DNA from: Ornithinimicrobium pekingense DSM 21552
Lineage (GTDB): Bacteria; Actinomycetota; Actinomycetes; Actinomycetales; Dermatophilaceae
NCBI RefSeq assembly: GCF_000421185.1
Contig: NZ_ATWJ01000015.1
Coordinates: 124,001 to 188,000, forward strand
Reading direction: 5' to 3'
Length of the DNA: 64,000 bases
Notes under the pieces: model-generated
Database searches by the model: none
Told to the model about the DNA's origin: nothing
Seen by the model: only the letters and a program-made list of their open reading frames with translations
Shown here: positions 24,797 through 35,455 of the stretch, piece after piece
Layout: each line of letters opens with the position of its first letter
Numbering within the stretch: position 1 is the stretch's first letter
Made by a program: the position numbers and the translations under genes

Positions 24797-25726
24797 GTGA
24801 GCAACGCCGCCCCCGACCGCGCCGACGACCCCGTCGCACGCCATACCCGAGCCGTCCGTGACCTGGAGGGTGGGATCGAGCGCGACTTCGAGCGCAACCT
24901 GTCCTACGGGGAGTACCTCGACCTGCACACGGTGCTCTCGGCGCAGCACCCGCGCGCGGTGCCGCCGCGCCACGACGAGCTGCTGTTCATCATCCAGCAC
25001 CAGACCTCCGAGCTGTGGCTCAAGCTCATGCTCCACGAGCTCACGTCCGCGCGGGAGCTGCTCCGCAGCGACGACCCGCAGCCGGCGCTCAAGCGCCTGG
25101 CGCGCGTCAAGCACATCCAGCACACGCTGACCGAGCAGTGGTCGGTGCTGGCCACCCTGACGCCGAGCGAGTACGCCCTGTTCCGCTCCTTCCTGGCCAC
25201 CGGGTCGGGCTTCCAGTCCTGGCAGTACCGGGCCGTGGAGTTTTCGCTGGGCAACAAGAACCCCGACATGCTCCGCGTCTTCGCCCACGACCCCCAGGTG
25301 CACGCGGAGCTGGAGCGCCTGCTGCACGAGCCGAGCCTCTACGACGAGGTGCTGCGCTGGCTCGCCCGGCGCGGCCACCCCGTCCCGGCGCAGGTGCTCG
25401 AGCGCGACCTGACGCGTCCCTACGAGGCGAACGAGGGCGTCGTCGACGTCTTCGCCGCCGTCTACGCCGACCCGGCGCGGCACTGGGCGGAGTACCACGT
25501 CGCCGAGGACCTCGTCGACGTCGAGGACAACTTCCAGGTATGGCGCTTCCGGCACCTGAAGACGGTCGAGCGCATCATCGGCTCCAAGCGGGGCACCGGC
25601 GGCAGCTCCGGCGTGCCGTTCCTGCGCCGGGCGCTGGACCTGACCTTCTTCCCCGAGCTCTACGACGTCCGCAGCCGGATCCAGGACGTCACACCGGACG
25701 GCTACCACGGAGGAGACGGCTCGTGA
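24797..25726 (+). CDS. kynA: tryptophan 2,3-dioxygenase
   Basis: A 309-residue haem dioxygenase that opens the indole ring of tryptophan to N-formylkynurenine. The proximal haem ligand is H253 in FRHLKTVERIIGSK, followed by the substrate loop GTGGSSGVPFL. The FIIQHQTSELWLKLMLHEL stretch near 55-73 holds the distal-side histidine. It overlaps kynU by 4 bp (GTGA). No formamidase gene is adjacent, so the middle step must be served elsewhere. GTG 24797 follows a weak CAGACT box by 7 nt. Confidence 0.94.
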   Translation: MSNAAPDRADDPVARHTRAVRDLEGGIERDFERNLSYGEYLDLHTVLSAQHPRAVPPRHDELLFIIQHQTSELWLKLMLHELTSARELLRSDDPQPALKRLARVKHIQHTLTEQWSVLATLTPSEYALFRSFLATGSGFQSWQYRAVEFSLGNKNPDMLRVFAHDPQVHAELERLLHEPSLYDEVLRWLARRGHPVPAQVLERDLTRPYEANEGVVDVFAAVYADPARHWAEYHVAEDLVDVEDNFQVWRFRHLKTVERIIGSKRGTGGSSGVPFLRRALDLTFFPELYDVRSRIQDVTPDGYHGGDGS

Positions 25727-27030
25727 GCGGTGAGCGCAGCGGCAACGGCGGAGGCGGAGGCGGAGGCGGAGGCGTGGTGACGGTGTCGGGGGCGGCACCC
25801 ACCCGCGCCGACGCGCTCGCGCTCGACGCGGCCGACCCGCTGGGCGGCTACCCCGACCGCTTCGAGCGGGCGGAGGGCGTCGTGGCCTACTTCGACGGCA
25901 ACTCCCTCGGGCGCCCGGTGGCCGGCGTCGCCGAGGCGATGGCAGGCTTCGTCCGCCACGACTGGGGCACCCGCCTCATCCGCAGCTGGGACGAGGGCTG
26001 GATGCGGTGGCCCGAGGAGGTCGGCGACCTGGTCGGCCGGGTCGCCCTCGGCGCGGCGCCCGGGCAGACGGTCGTCGCCGACTCCACGACGGTGCTGCTC
26101 TACAAGCTCCTGCGTGCCCTCGCCGACCACCAGCGCGCGCTCGACCCGGCGAGGACCGAGATCGTGCTCGACCGCGACAACTTCCCCTCCGACCGCTACG
26201 TCGCCGAGGGCGTGGCCGCCGAGCGCGGTATGGCGCTGCGCTGGATCGAGGTCGACACGGCCGCGGGCGTGACGCCGGAGCAGGTGGCGGAGGTCGTCGG
26301 TCCGGCCACGGCGGTCGTGCTGCTGTCGCACGTGGCCTACCGCTCGGGTTGGGTCGCCGACGCCGAGGAGATCACCCGCCTGGCCCACGACGCCGGCGCG
26401 CTGGTGCTGTGGGACACCTGCCACTCCGCGGGGTCGGTGCCGGTCCGCGCGGACGACTGGGGCTGGGACGCCGCGGTGGGCTGCGACTACAAGTACCTGG
26501 GCGGGGGTCCCGGGGCGCCGGCGCACGCCTACCTCGCCGCCCGGCTGCACGACCTGCCGACGCTGCGCCAGCCGGTGCAGGGCTGGATGGGCCGGCGCGA
26601 CCCGTTCGCCATGGCCCAGGGCTACGAGCCGGAGCCCGGCGTCCGGTCGCTGGTCAGCGGCACCCCGCCGGTCGTCGGCATGGTCCCGCTGCGCCTGTCG
26701 CTGCAGCTGCTCGAGGAGGCCGGCATCGAGGCGGTGCGCACCAAGTCGCTGCGGCTGACCGACCTGGCCTGGGCCATCGTCGAGGACTGGCCGGCCGGGA
26801 CCGGGGTCACCGTCGGCAGCCCCCGCGAGCACGCGCGGCGCGGCGGGCACATCACGCTGCGCCACCCCGACTTCCAGGCCGTCAACCAGCGGCTGTGGGA
26901 ACGCGGGGTGATCCCCGACTTCCGGGCGCCCGACGGTCTGCGCCTCGGCCTGGCCCCGCTGTCGACGCGCTTCACCGAGGTCTGGGACGGTCTGGCCGCC
27001 GTCCGCGAGGAGCTCGAGCGCCTGAGGTGA
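25723..27030 (+). CDS. kynU: kynureninase
   Basis: A 435-residue PLP enzyme cleaving kynurenine to anthranilate and alanine. The PLP lysine is K257 in GCDYKYLGGGPGAPA, and the cofactor-binding aspartate is in VLWDTCHSAGSVPV. The substrate-binding PVQGWMGRRDPF loop follows near 285. An N-terminal run of nine glycines (about residues 9-17) is unusual and probably a disordered, slippage-prone tract. A start inside the glycine-rich leader, after the tract, cannot be excluded. It is coupled at both ends: 4-bp overlaps with kynA upstream and dinB downstream. Confidence 0.93.
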   Translation: MSGERSGNGGGGGGGGGVVTVSGAAPTRADALALDAADPLGGYPDRFERAEGVVAYFDGNSLGRPVAGVAEAMAGFVRHDWGTRLIRSWDEGWMRWPEEVGDLVGRVALGAAPGQTVVADSTTVLLYKLLRALADHQRALDPARTEIVLDRDNFPSDRYVAEGVAAERGMALRWIEVDTAAGVTPEQVAEVVGPATAVVLLSHVAYRSGWVADAEEITRLAHDAGALVLWDTCHSAGSVPVRADDWGWDAAVGCDYKYLGGGPGAPAHAYLAARLHDLPTLRQPVQGWMGRRDPFAMAQGYEPEPGVRSLVSGTPPVVGMVPLRLSLQLLEEAGIEAVRTKSLRLTDLAWAIVEDWPAGTGVTVGSPREHARRGGHITLRHPDFQAVNQRLWERGVIPDFRAPDGLRLGLAPLSTRFTEVWDGLAAVREELERLR

Positions 27031-28136
27031 GCCAGGCCGGGGAGAGGCACGGGCAGGGGGCTGCCGTCGAGCAGCCCTGGGTGCTGCACGTCGACCTCGA
27101 CCAGTTCATCGCCGCCGTCGAGGTGCTGCGCCGCCCCGAGCTCGCCGGCCGTCAGGTGGTCGTGGGCGGCCGCGGCGACCCGACCGAGCGTGGCGTGGTC
27201 TCCACCGCGTCCTACGAGGCGCGCGAGCTCGGCGTCGGCTCGGGTATGCCGCTGCGCGTCGCGGCGCGCAAGGCGCCGGAGGCGGTGTTCCTGCCCGTCG
27301 ACCACGCGGCCTACGACGCCGCGTCCGCGGAGGTGATGGGCACCCTGCGGGCGGTGCCGGACGTCCGGGTGCAGGTGCTCGGCTGGGACGAGGCGTTCGT
27401 CGGCGCGGTGACCGACGACCCCGAGGCGCTCGCCCGCCGCCTCCAGGGCGACGTCCTCGAACGGACCCGCCTGCACTGCTCGGTCGGGATCGGCGACACC
27501 ACGGTCCGCGCGAAGATCGCGACGGGGTTCGGCAAGCCGCGCGGCGTCTTCCGCCTGACCCGCGAGAACTGGCTGGCCGTCATGGGCGACCGGCCCACCG
27601 TCGACCTGTGGGGCGTGGGCCGGCGCATCTCCGCGCGGCTGGAGGGGCTGGGCGTGCGCACGGTCCGCGAGCTGGCGCACGTGGACCCGGAGGTCCTGGT
27701 GGGGGAGTTCGGGCCGCGCATGGGTCCCTGGTACCGCCAGCTGGGCCGTGGCGAGGGCGCCCGTGAGGTGGACGACACGCCGTGGGTCGCCCGCGGGCAC
27801 AGCCGGGAGCGGACCTACCAGCAGGACCTCACCGACCCGGCGCGGATCCGGCAGGAGGTCCGCGACCTGGCCGCCACCGTGCTCGACGACGTCGCCGCGG
27901 AGGGGCGCCCGGTCGTGCGGGTCACGCTCAAGGTCCGCTACGCCCCCTTCCTCACCCGCAGCTACGGGCGCAAGATCCCTCCGACGCACGACCGGGCGCC
28001 GGTCACCGACGCCGCCCTGGCCCTGGCCGGGCGCATCGAGCCCGACCGCCCCGTGCGGCTGCTCGGCGTGCACGCCGAGATGGCGATGCCACACGGCTCG
28101 AGGGACGGGACGACACCCACGCGGGCCGCGTGGTAG
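27027..28136 (+). CDS. dinB: Y-family DNA polymerase, DinB2/DinP type
   Basis: A 369-residue translesion polymerase. The catalytic carboxylates are D23 in HVDLDQFIAAVE and D121-E122 in GWDEAF. The helix-hairpin-helix region reads LWGVGRRISARLEGLGV near 195. At the steric-gate position, where most DinB proteins have Phe or Tyr, residue 28 is Ile. Mycobacterial DinB2 (leucine there) readily uses ribonucleotides, and the whole sequence looks like that group. The C-terminus lacks a clear beta-clamp-binding motif. It overlaps kynU by 4 bp, an odd pairing that places it under the tryptophan-breakdown promoter unless an internal one exists. Confidence 0.92.
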   Translation: MSQAGERHGQGAAVEQPWVLHVDLDQFIAAVEVLRRPELAGRQVVVGGRGDPTERGVVSTASYEARELGVGSGMPLRVAARKAPEAVFLPVDHAAYDAASAEVMGTLRAVPDVRVQVLGWDEAFVGAVTDDPEALARRLQGDVLERTRLHCSVGIGDTTVRAKIATGFGKPRGVFRLTRENWLAVMGDRPTVDLWGVGRRISARLEGLGVRTVRELAHVDPEVLVGEFGPRMGPWYRQLGRGEGAREVDDTPWVARGHSRERTYQQDLTDPARIRQEVRDLAATVLDDVAAEGRPVVRVTLKVRYAPFLTRSYGRKIPPTHDRAPVTDAALALAGRIEPDRPVRLLGVHAEMAMPHGSRDGTTPTRAAW

Positions 28137-28143
28137 CGCCATC

Positions 28144-28149
28144 TACCCT
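28144..28149 (+). promoter_or_regulatory. -10 box for a leaderless start
   Basis: TACCCT lies 6 nt before GTG 28156. It separates mtr from the preceding dinB transcript, whose stop is only 19 bp away. Confidence 0.5.
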
Positions 28150-28155
28150 GGCAGG

Positions 28156-29643
28156 GTGACGGACAGCACCCACTACGACCTCGTGATCATCGGCAGCGGC
28201 TCGGGCAACTCGCTCGTGACGCCGGACTTCGAGTCCAGGCGCGTGGCCGTCGTCGACCGGGGCAGCGGCAGCGCCGACGCCTTCGGCGGGACCTGCCTCA
28301 ACGTGGGCTGCATCCCCACCAAGATGTTCGTGTATGCCGCAGAGGTGGCCGGGACGGTCCGCGACGCCGCGCGGTTCGGCATCGACGCGACCCTCGACGG
28401 CGTCCGGTGGCCCGACATCCGCGACCGCATCTTCGGCCGCATCGACCCCATCAGCGAGGGGGGACGCGACTACCGTCGCGACGCCGACCACACGGAGGCC
28501 TACCTCGGTCACGCCCGCTTCGTCGGCGACCGCGAGCTCGAGGTCGAGATCACCCTGCCCGGCGGCCGCCACGAGGTCGGCACGACCCAGCGGATCACCG
28601 GCGACCAGGTCGTCATCGCCACGGGGTCCCGCCCGCGCGTGCCCGACGTCATCCTCGGCTCGGGCGTGCCCTTCCACACCTCTGACACGGTCATGCGCAT
28701 CGAGGAGCTGCCCGCCACCATGGTGATCGTCGGCGGCGGCGTGATCGCGGCGGAGTTCGCGCACGTCTTCTCCGCGCTCGGCGTGCACGTCACGGTCATC
28801 ACCCGCACCGAGCGCCTGCTGCGGGTCCTGGACACCGAGCTGTCCCAGGCGTTCACCGACCTGGCGCACGAGCGGTGGCACGTGCACACGAACGCCCAGC
28901 CCACGGCTGCGCGGCGCGCCGGTGACGGCGTCGAGCTGGACCTGGCCGACGGCACCGTCGTCAGCGGCGAGCTGCTCCTGGTCGCCACCGGCCGGCGCCC
29001 CAACAGCGACGACCTCGGCCTGGAGGCGGCCGGGGTGCGGGTACGCGAGGACGGCCGTGTCGAGGTCGACGAGCACGGGCGCACCAGCGCCCCCGGCGTA
29101 TGGTCCCTCGGCGACGTCAGCTCGCCCCACCAGCTCAAGCACGTGGCCAACCACGAGGCACGGGTCGTCGCGCACAACCTGGTCCACCCCGAGTCCCTCC
29201 TCTCCTTCGACCACCGCTACGTCCCCGCGGCCGTCTTCAGCGAGCCGCAGGTGGCCACGGTCGGCCTCACCGAGGAGCAGGCCCGTGAGCAGGGCTATGA
29301 CGTGACGACCAAGACCCAGCGCTACGGCGACGTCGCCTACGGCTGGGCGATGGAGGACACCACCGGCCTGTTCAAGGTCGTCGGCGACCGGCGCACCGGG
29401 CACGTGCTGGGCGCGCACGCCATCGGCCCGCACTCCTCGAGCCTGATCCAGCCGGTCATCCAGGCGCTGAGCCTGGGCGGTCCGACCGGTCCGCTGACCG
29501 CCTCGCAGCTCGCGCGCGGGCAGTACTGGATCCACCCGGCGCTGTCGGAGGTGCTCGAGAACGCCCTCCTGGGCCTGGAGGTGGCGCCCTACCAGGACGC
29601 CACCGCCGACTACGACCCGGAGGGCGAGCACGTCACGCCGTAG
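28156..29643 (+). CDS. mtr: mycothione reductase
   Basis: A 495-residue FAD disulfide reductase that keeps mycothiol reduced with NADPH. The redox disulfide is C47/C52 in [14 protein letters not shown]. The FAD loop is [15 protein letters not shown] (about 10-24), the NAD(P) loop [15 protein letters not shown] (about 190), and the catalytic base pair is H460/E465 in [12 protein letters not shown]. The SGSGNS loop and [13 protein letters not shown] variant separate it from glutathione and lipoamide reductases. It marks the organism as an actinobacterium with mycothiol. GTG 28156 appears leaderless. Confidence 0.92.
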   Translation: MTDSTHYDLVIIGSGSGNSLVTPDFESRRVAVVDRGSGSADAFGGTCLNVGCIPTKMFVYAAEVAGTVRDAARFGIDATLDGVRWPDIRDRIFGRIDPISEGGRDYRRDADHTEAYLGHARFVGDRELEVEITLPGGRHEVGTTQRITGDQVVIATGSRPRVPDVILGSGVPFHTSDTVMRIEELPATMVIVGGGVIAAEFAHVFSALGVHVTVITRTERLLRVLDTELSQAFTDLAHERWHVHTNAQPTAARRAGDGVELDLADGTVVSGELLLVATGRRPNSDDLGLEAAGVRVREDGRVEVDEHGRTSAPGVWSLGDVSSPHQLKHVANHEARVVAHNLVHPESLLSFDHRYVPAAVFSEPQVATVGLTEEQAREQGYDVTTKTQRYGDVAYGWAMEDTTGLFKVVGDRRTGHVLGAHAIGPHSSSLIQPVIQALSLGGPTGPLTASQLARGQYWIHPALSEVLENALLGLEVAPYQDATADYDPEGEHVTP

Positions 29644-29676
29644 CGGCGCCTGGCGGGACCGACCAGCACGGACACG

Positions 29677-29682
29677 TAGCAT
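29677..29682 (+). promoter_or_regulatory. -10 box for a leaderless start
   Basis: TAGCAT lies 7 nt before ATG 29690. The other in-frame ATG (29681) falls inside the box, so 29690 is preferred. Confidence 0.5.
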
Positions 29683-29689
29683 GAGCAGC

Positions 29690-31204
<1,515 letters not shown>

Positions 31205-31243
31205 CCCGGCACCACCCCATACCCCGCCCGTGCAGGAGGAGCA

Positions 31244-31921
31244 GTGACCGCCAGCGTTCTCGTGGTCGACGACGACCAGGCCCTTGCCGAGATGCTCGGC
31301 ATCGTGCTGCGCAAGGAGGGGTATGACGTGGCCACCTGCGCCGACGGCGGGCGGGCGCTGGCGATGTTCCGCGAGCTGCGCCCCGACCTGGTGCTGCTCG
31401 ACGTCATGCTCCCGACGATGGACGGCATCGAGGTCGCCCGGCAGCTGCGGGTGGAGTCGGGCGTGCCGATCGTCATGCTCACCGCCCGGACCGACACCAA
31501 GGACGTCGTCGCGGGCCTGGAGGCCGGCGCCGACGACTACGTGGTCAAGCCCTTCAAGCCCCAGGAGCTGCTGGCGCGCATCCGCGCCCGGCTGCGACGC
31601 GTCGACACCGGGGGCGACGGCCGGCTGCAGGTCGGTGACGTCGTCATCGACGTGGCCGGTCACGAGGTGACCCGGGCGGGGGAGCGCATCCCGCTGACGC
31701 CGCTGGAGTTCGACCTGCTCGTCGCGCTGGCCAGCAAGCCGACGCAGGTGTTCGACCGCGAGTCGCTGCTGGAGCAGGTCTGGGGCTACCGGCACGCCGG
31801 CGACACCCGCCTGGTCAACGTCCACGTCCAGCGTCTGCGGTCCAAGATCGAGAAGGACCCCGAGAACCCCCAGATCGTGGTGACCGTCCGTGGTGTCGGT
31901 TACAAGGCCGGCCACCCCTGA
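31244..31921 (+). CDS. mtrA: OmpR-family response regulator MtrA
   Basis: A 225-residue response regulator essential in many actinobacteria, controlling cell-wall and division genes. The phospho-acceptor is D53 in LLDVMLPTMDG, with the acidic pair at VVDDDQ and the signalling lysine in VVKPFKPQELL. The C-terminal winged helix includes PLTPLEFDLLVALA and VWGYRHAGDTRLVNVHVQRL. GTG 31244 has a GGAGGAG site upstream; no leaderless box is seen, so it may share the ahcY transcript (39-bp gap). The mtrB gene follows. Confidence 0.96.
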   Translation: MTASVLVVDDDQALAEMLGIVLRKEGYDVATCADGGRALAMFRELRPDLVLLDVMLPTMDGIEVARQLRVESGVPIVMLTARTDTKDVVAGLEAGADDYVVKPFKPQELLARIRARLRRVDTGGDGRLQVGDVVIDVAGHEVTRAGERIPLTPLEFDLLVALASKPTQVFDRESLLEQVWGYRHAGDTRLVNVHVQRLRSKIEKDPENPQIVVTVRGVGYKAGHP

Positions 31922-31943
31922 GGCGCCGGTCGTCGCCCCGCCG

Positions 31944-33605
31944 GTGAGCGAGCGGCCCGCGCCGCCGCGTCCCGACCCGGCCGGGTCCCGCCTGGCCGCG
32001 TGGTGGCACGGGTCGCTGCGCGTCCGGGTCATCAGCATCACCACCCTCGTGGGTCTGGCGCTCGCCGCGATGCTCGGCACGGTGCTCTACCAGCAGATCG
32101 GCGAGGGCCTGGTCGCCCAGGCGGTCGACAACGCCCAGCGCGACGCCTCCCAGCAGGTCGCCCTCGCCCAGGAGGCCTTCGACTCCACCGACCGGCGCGA
32201 CGACACCGGTCTGTCCCTCGCCGCCGACAACCAGATGCAGTCGATGGCCGGGGGCAGCGCCGAGGAGGGTCGGCGCGTCGTGCTGTGGCCGGCGCTGGAC
32301 AACGAGCGGGGCGCACCCATCAGCGGGCGGTCCCTCGGCGCCAACGTGACCGACATTCCCGAGGGCCTGCGGGAGGCGCTGCGCGCCGACCCCACCAACC
32401 AGCACGTCGTGGTCGTGCCCATGTCGCTGGCCGGCCAGGAGGAGCAGGTCACCTCGGTCGTCGTCGGCTCACGTGTCAGCCTGGTCCGCGCCGGTGCCTA
32501 CGACCTGTTCCTCGTCTACCCGCTGCTGCGCGAGCAGGAGACCCTCGACCTGGTCCGCCAGCTCTTCGTCGCGGCCGGCATCGCGCTGACCCTGCTCGTC
32601 GCCGGGGTCGGCTGGCTCGCGACGCGCATGGTGACCCGTCCGGTGGAGGAGGCGGCGGTGGTGTCCCACCAGCTGGCCCTGGGCCACCTCGACGAGCGGC
32701 TGCCGGTGCAGGGCACCGACGAGCTGGCCCAGCTGGCCACCTCCTTCAACACCATGGCCGACTCCATCCAGCTGCAGATCCGCGAGCTGCGCTCGCTGTC
32801 GCAGCTGCAGCAGCGGTTCGTCTCCGACGTGTCGCACGAGCTGCGGACCCCGCTGACCACGATCCGGATGGCGGGGGAGATCCTCTACGCCTCGCGGGAG
32901 GACTTCACCATGCCGGTGGGCCGCTCCGCCGAGCTGCTCCAGCAGGAGCTCGACCGCTTCGAGGAGCTGCTGACCGAGCTGCTGGAGATCAGCCGCTACG
33001 ACTCCGGCGCGGCCACCATCGAGCGGCACCGCGAGGACGTCGTGGCGCTGGTGCGCGCGGCGGTGGACGGGGTCGGCGCGCTCGCCGACCGCCTGGGTTC
33101 CGAGCTGGTGGTGCGAGCCCCTGCCGAGCCCGTGGCCGTGCTCATGGACGGCCGCCGCGTCTCCCGGGTGCTCCGCAACCTGCTGTCCAACGCCGTCGAG
33201 CACGGCGAGGGGCGGCCCGTCGTGGTCTCGGTCTCGGCCACCGAGCAGGTCGTGGCCGTCAGCGTCCACGACCACGGCATCGGCCTCGACGAGCAGCAGC
33301 AGGCCCACGTCTTCGACCGGTTCTGGCGGGCCGACCCCTCGCGCGACCGCACCACGGGCGGCACCGGCCTGGGGCTGGCCATCGCCCAGGAGGACGCCCG
33401 CGTGCACGGCGGCTGGCTGCAGGTGGGCAGCGCCCCGGGGGTGGGCACCTGCTTCCGCCTGGTGCTGCCGCGCCAGGCGACCTACGTCATCGCCGAGCCG
33501 CCGCCACCGGTCGGGCACCCCGCAGGCCAGCACGGCGCCGACCACGACCACCAGGTGCCGCCCGTGGTGCTGGCGCTCGCCACCCAGGGGGAGGAGCAGC
33601 CATGA
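31944..33605 (+). CDS. mtrB: sensor histidine kinase MtrB
   Basis: A 553-residue partner of MtrA. A first membrane helix (about 27-50), an outer sensor domain, and a second helix near 205-228 are followed by HAMP, then HisKA with the phospho-histidine H298 in DVSHELRTPLTTIRM. The ATPase part has NLLSNAVEHGEG, DHGIGLDE and GGTGLGLAIAQEDARVHGG boxes. GTG 31944 was chosen; GTG 31890 or 31893 would overlap mtrA and add up to 18 residues with a basic start. The stop overlaps lpqB by 4 bp. Stimulus and partner (LpqB) are known only from relatives. Confidence 0.94.
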   Translation: MSERPAPPRPDPAGSRLAAWWHGSLRVRVISITTLVGLALAAMLGTVLYQQIGEGLVAQAVDNAQRDASQQVALAQEAFDSTDRRDDTGLSLAADNQMQSMAGGSAEEGRRVVLWPALDNERGAPISGRSLGANVTDIPEGLREALRADPTNQHVVVVPMSLAGQEEQVTSVVVGSRVSLVRAGAYDLFLVYPLLREQETLDLVRQLFVAAGIALTLLVAGVGWLATRMVTRPVEEAAVVSHQLALGHLDERLPVQGTDELAQLATSFNTMADSIQLQIRELRSLSQLQQRFVSDVSHELRTPLTTIRMAGEILYASREDFTMPVGRSAELLQQELDRFEELLTELLEISRYDSGAATIERHREDVVALVRAAVDGVGALADRLGSELVVRAPAEPVAVLMDGRRVSRVLRNLLSNAVEHGEGRPVVVSVSATEQVVAVSVHDHGIGLDEQQQAHVFDRFWRADPSRDRTTGGTGLGLAIAQEDARVHGGWLQVGSAPGVGTCFRLVLPRQATYVIAEPPPPVGHPAGQHGADHDHQVPPVVLALATQGEEQP

Positions 33606-35407
33606 GGTCCCAGAGGCCTACCCGCCCTACCCGCCCCACCCGTCCGGCCCGTCCGGCGCTCGTCGCGCTGCTCGTCACGGTGGTGCTCGTGCTCACCGGG
33701 TGCGCGGCGTCGTTGCCGACCGACCCGGTGCCGCGGCCCGGGCTGTCGGTCGACGTGCAGCCCAACCCGGACGTGCAGCACTTCCTCCAGCAGCCGCAGC
33801 CGGGCGCGAGCCCCGCCGAGATCGTCGAGGGCTTCATCCGCGCCAACGTCGGGTTCGCCGACGACGAGGACGTCGCCCGCACCTTCCTGACCCCCTCGCT
33901 GGCCAGCGAGTGGGTGCCGACGCGCAGCGTGCTGGTGCTCGAGGGCAGCCCCACCTTCCGCGGGGAGGGTGACGAGGTGAGCGTCACCGCGGTCGTCACG
34001 GGCCACATCGACGCGGCCGGGGTGCTCACGGAGCGCACCGGCGAGACGGTGCAGACGTTCTCCCTGGCACGGGTGGACGGGCAGTGGCGCATCGACGGCT
34101 TCCCCGAGGACTTCGGCCTGTGGCTGACCGTCCCCGACCTCGGCCGGGCCTTCCGCGACACCCGGATCTACTACCTGGACCCGCACCTGGACCACTTCGT
34201 GCCCGAGGTCCGCTGGCTCGCCCGCGGGGAGGGGTTGACCACCGCCGTCACCCGCGCCCAGCTGGCGCCGGTGCCGCGCCACCTGGAGGGGGCGGTCCGC
34301 ACCGGGGCCTCGCCCGACGTGCACCTCGCCGTCGGGGCGGTCCCCGTCGACCCCACCAGCCAGGTGGCCACGGTCGACCTGCAGGGTCAGGGCCTGGGGG
34401 AGGACCCCGAGCGCATCCTCGACCTACGGGCCCAGATCGGTCATGCCCTGCTCGGGCTCGGCGGCGTCACCGCCGTGGAGCTGCGCCTGGGCGGCCGCAA
34501 CCTGCTGCCGGACGGCGAGGGTGCGGTCAACTCCGCCTCCGAGCTGGGCTACACCGAGGTGCAGCGCACGGCCGAGCGGGCGCTGCTGCGCATCGGGGAG
34601 GTCTTCGCCCTGGTCGACCCGACGTTCTACAACCTGCGCAACCTGCCCGCCTCGGCGTCCTCGGCCGTGGACCTGCCCCGGCTGGGGACGGAGTGGACCG
34701 GCGTGGCGGTGACCGAGGACCTGGCGGAGCTCGCCGCCGTCTCCACCGACCGCTCCCGGTTGTGGCGCTGGCGCGACGGCGAGGAGAACGTCAACGAGGG
34801 CATCGGTGACGGCCTGACCGACCCGAGCTACGACCCGCACGGCAGCCTGTGGGTCGCGGGTGTCGCCCGCAGCCAGGGCAGCCCCCGGGTCTGGGTGGTC
34901 GACGGCACCGACATCTCGGCCGTCGCGCGCCCGGTCGACGTGCCGTGGCTGGGTGACGACCAGCGGGTCCAGACCTTCCGGGTGTCCCCGGACGGCACGC
35001 GTGCCCTTCTCGTCGTCGCCGAGGGGACGGACGACAGCCGGCACCGGCTGCTCGTCGCCGGCATCGTGCGCGACTCCGAGGGCCGCGCGACCGCACTGGC
35101 CCAGCCGATGGCGGCGGCACCGACCCTCGTCGCGGTCGGGACCGCGCGGTGGGCGACCACCTCGGAGATCGTCGTCACGGGCCGCCGGGTGCAGGACCAG
35201 CGTCCGGTGCCGTTCAGCGTCCCGCTCGGCGGCTGGCTCGACGAGCTCGGTGAGCAGCCGGGGCTCGTGGACGTGCTGGCCGTGCCCACCGGCCAGGGGT
35301 TCACGCCGGTGGTGCGCACCGAGGACGGGCGCTTCCACACCCGCGAGGGCTCCTCGGGATGGTTCGGTGCCCGCAACGGTGACGAGCTGATCATCCCGGG
35401 CACCTGA
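33602..35407 (+). CDS. lpqB: LpqB lipoprotein, MtrB partner
   Basis: A 601-residue lipoprotein. After the positive N-terminus, with repeated RPTRPTRP, a hydrophobic segment leads to the lipobox LTGC with the acylated cysteine at C34. A GerMN domain (about 200-310) and a beta-propeller-like C-terminal half follow. LpqB modulates MtrB signalling in mycobacteria. The 4-bp ATGA overlap with mtrB confirms one transcript. The repeat coding Arg-Pro-Thr at 33607-33645 is a short slippage-prone tract. Confidence 0.93.
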   Translation: MRSQRPTRPTRPTRPARPALVALLVTVVLVLTGCAASLPTDPVPRPGLSVDVQPNPDVQHFLQQPQPGASPAEIVEGFIRANVGFADDEDVARTFLTPSLASEWVPTRSVLVLEGSPTFRGEGDEVSVTAVVTGHIDAAGVLTERTGETVQTFSLARVDGQWRIDGFPEDFGLWLTVPDLGRAFRDTRIYYLDPHLDHFVPEVRWLARGEGLTTAVTRAQLAPVPRHLEGAVRTGASPDVHLAVGAVPVDPTSQVATVDLQGQGLGEDPERILDLRAQIGHALLGLGGVTAVELRLGGRNLLPDGEGAVNSASELGYTEVQRTAERALLRIGEVFALVDPTFYNLRNLPASASSAVDLPRLGTEWTGVAVTEDLAELAAVSTDRSRLWRWRDGEENVNEGIGDGLTDPSYDPHGSLWVAGVARSQGSPRVWVVDGTDISAVARPVDVPWLGDDQRVQTFRVSPDGTRALLVVAEGTDDSRHRLLVAGIVRDSEGRATALAQPMAAAPTLVAVGTARWATTSEIVVTGRRVQDQRPVPFSVPLGGWLDELGEQPGLVDVLAVPTGQGFTPVVRTEDGRFHTREGSSGWFGARNGDELIIPGT

Positions 35408-35455
35408 CCCGGTCCCTGCGGGCCGGGCGGCCCTGTGGACGGACGAGGGCCCGCG

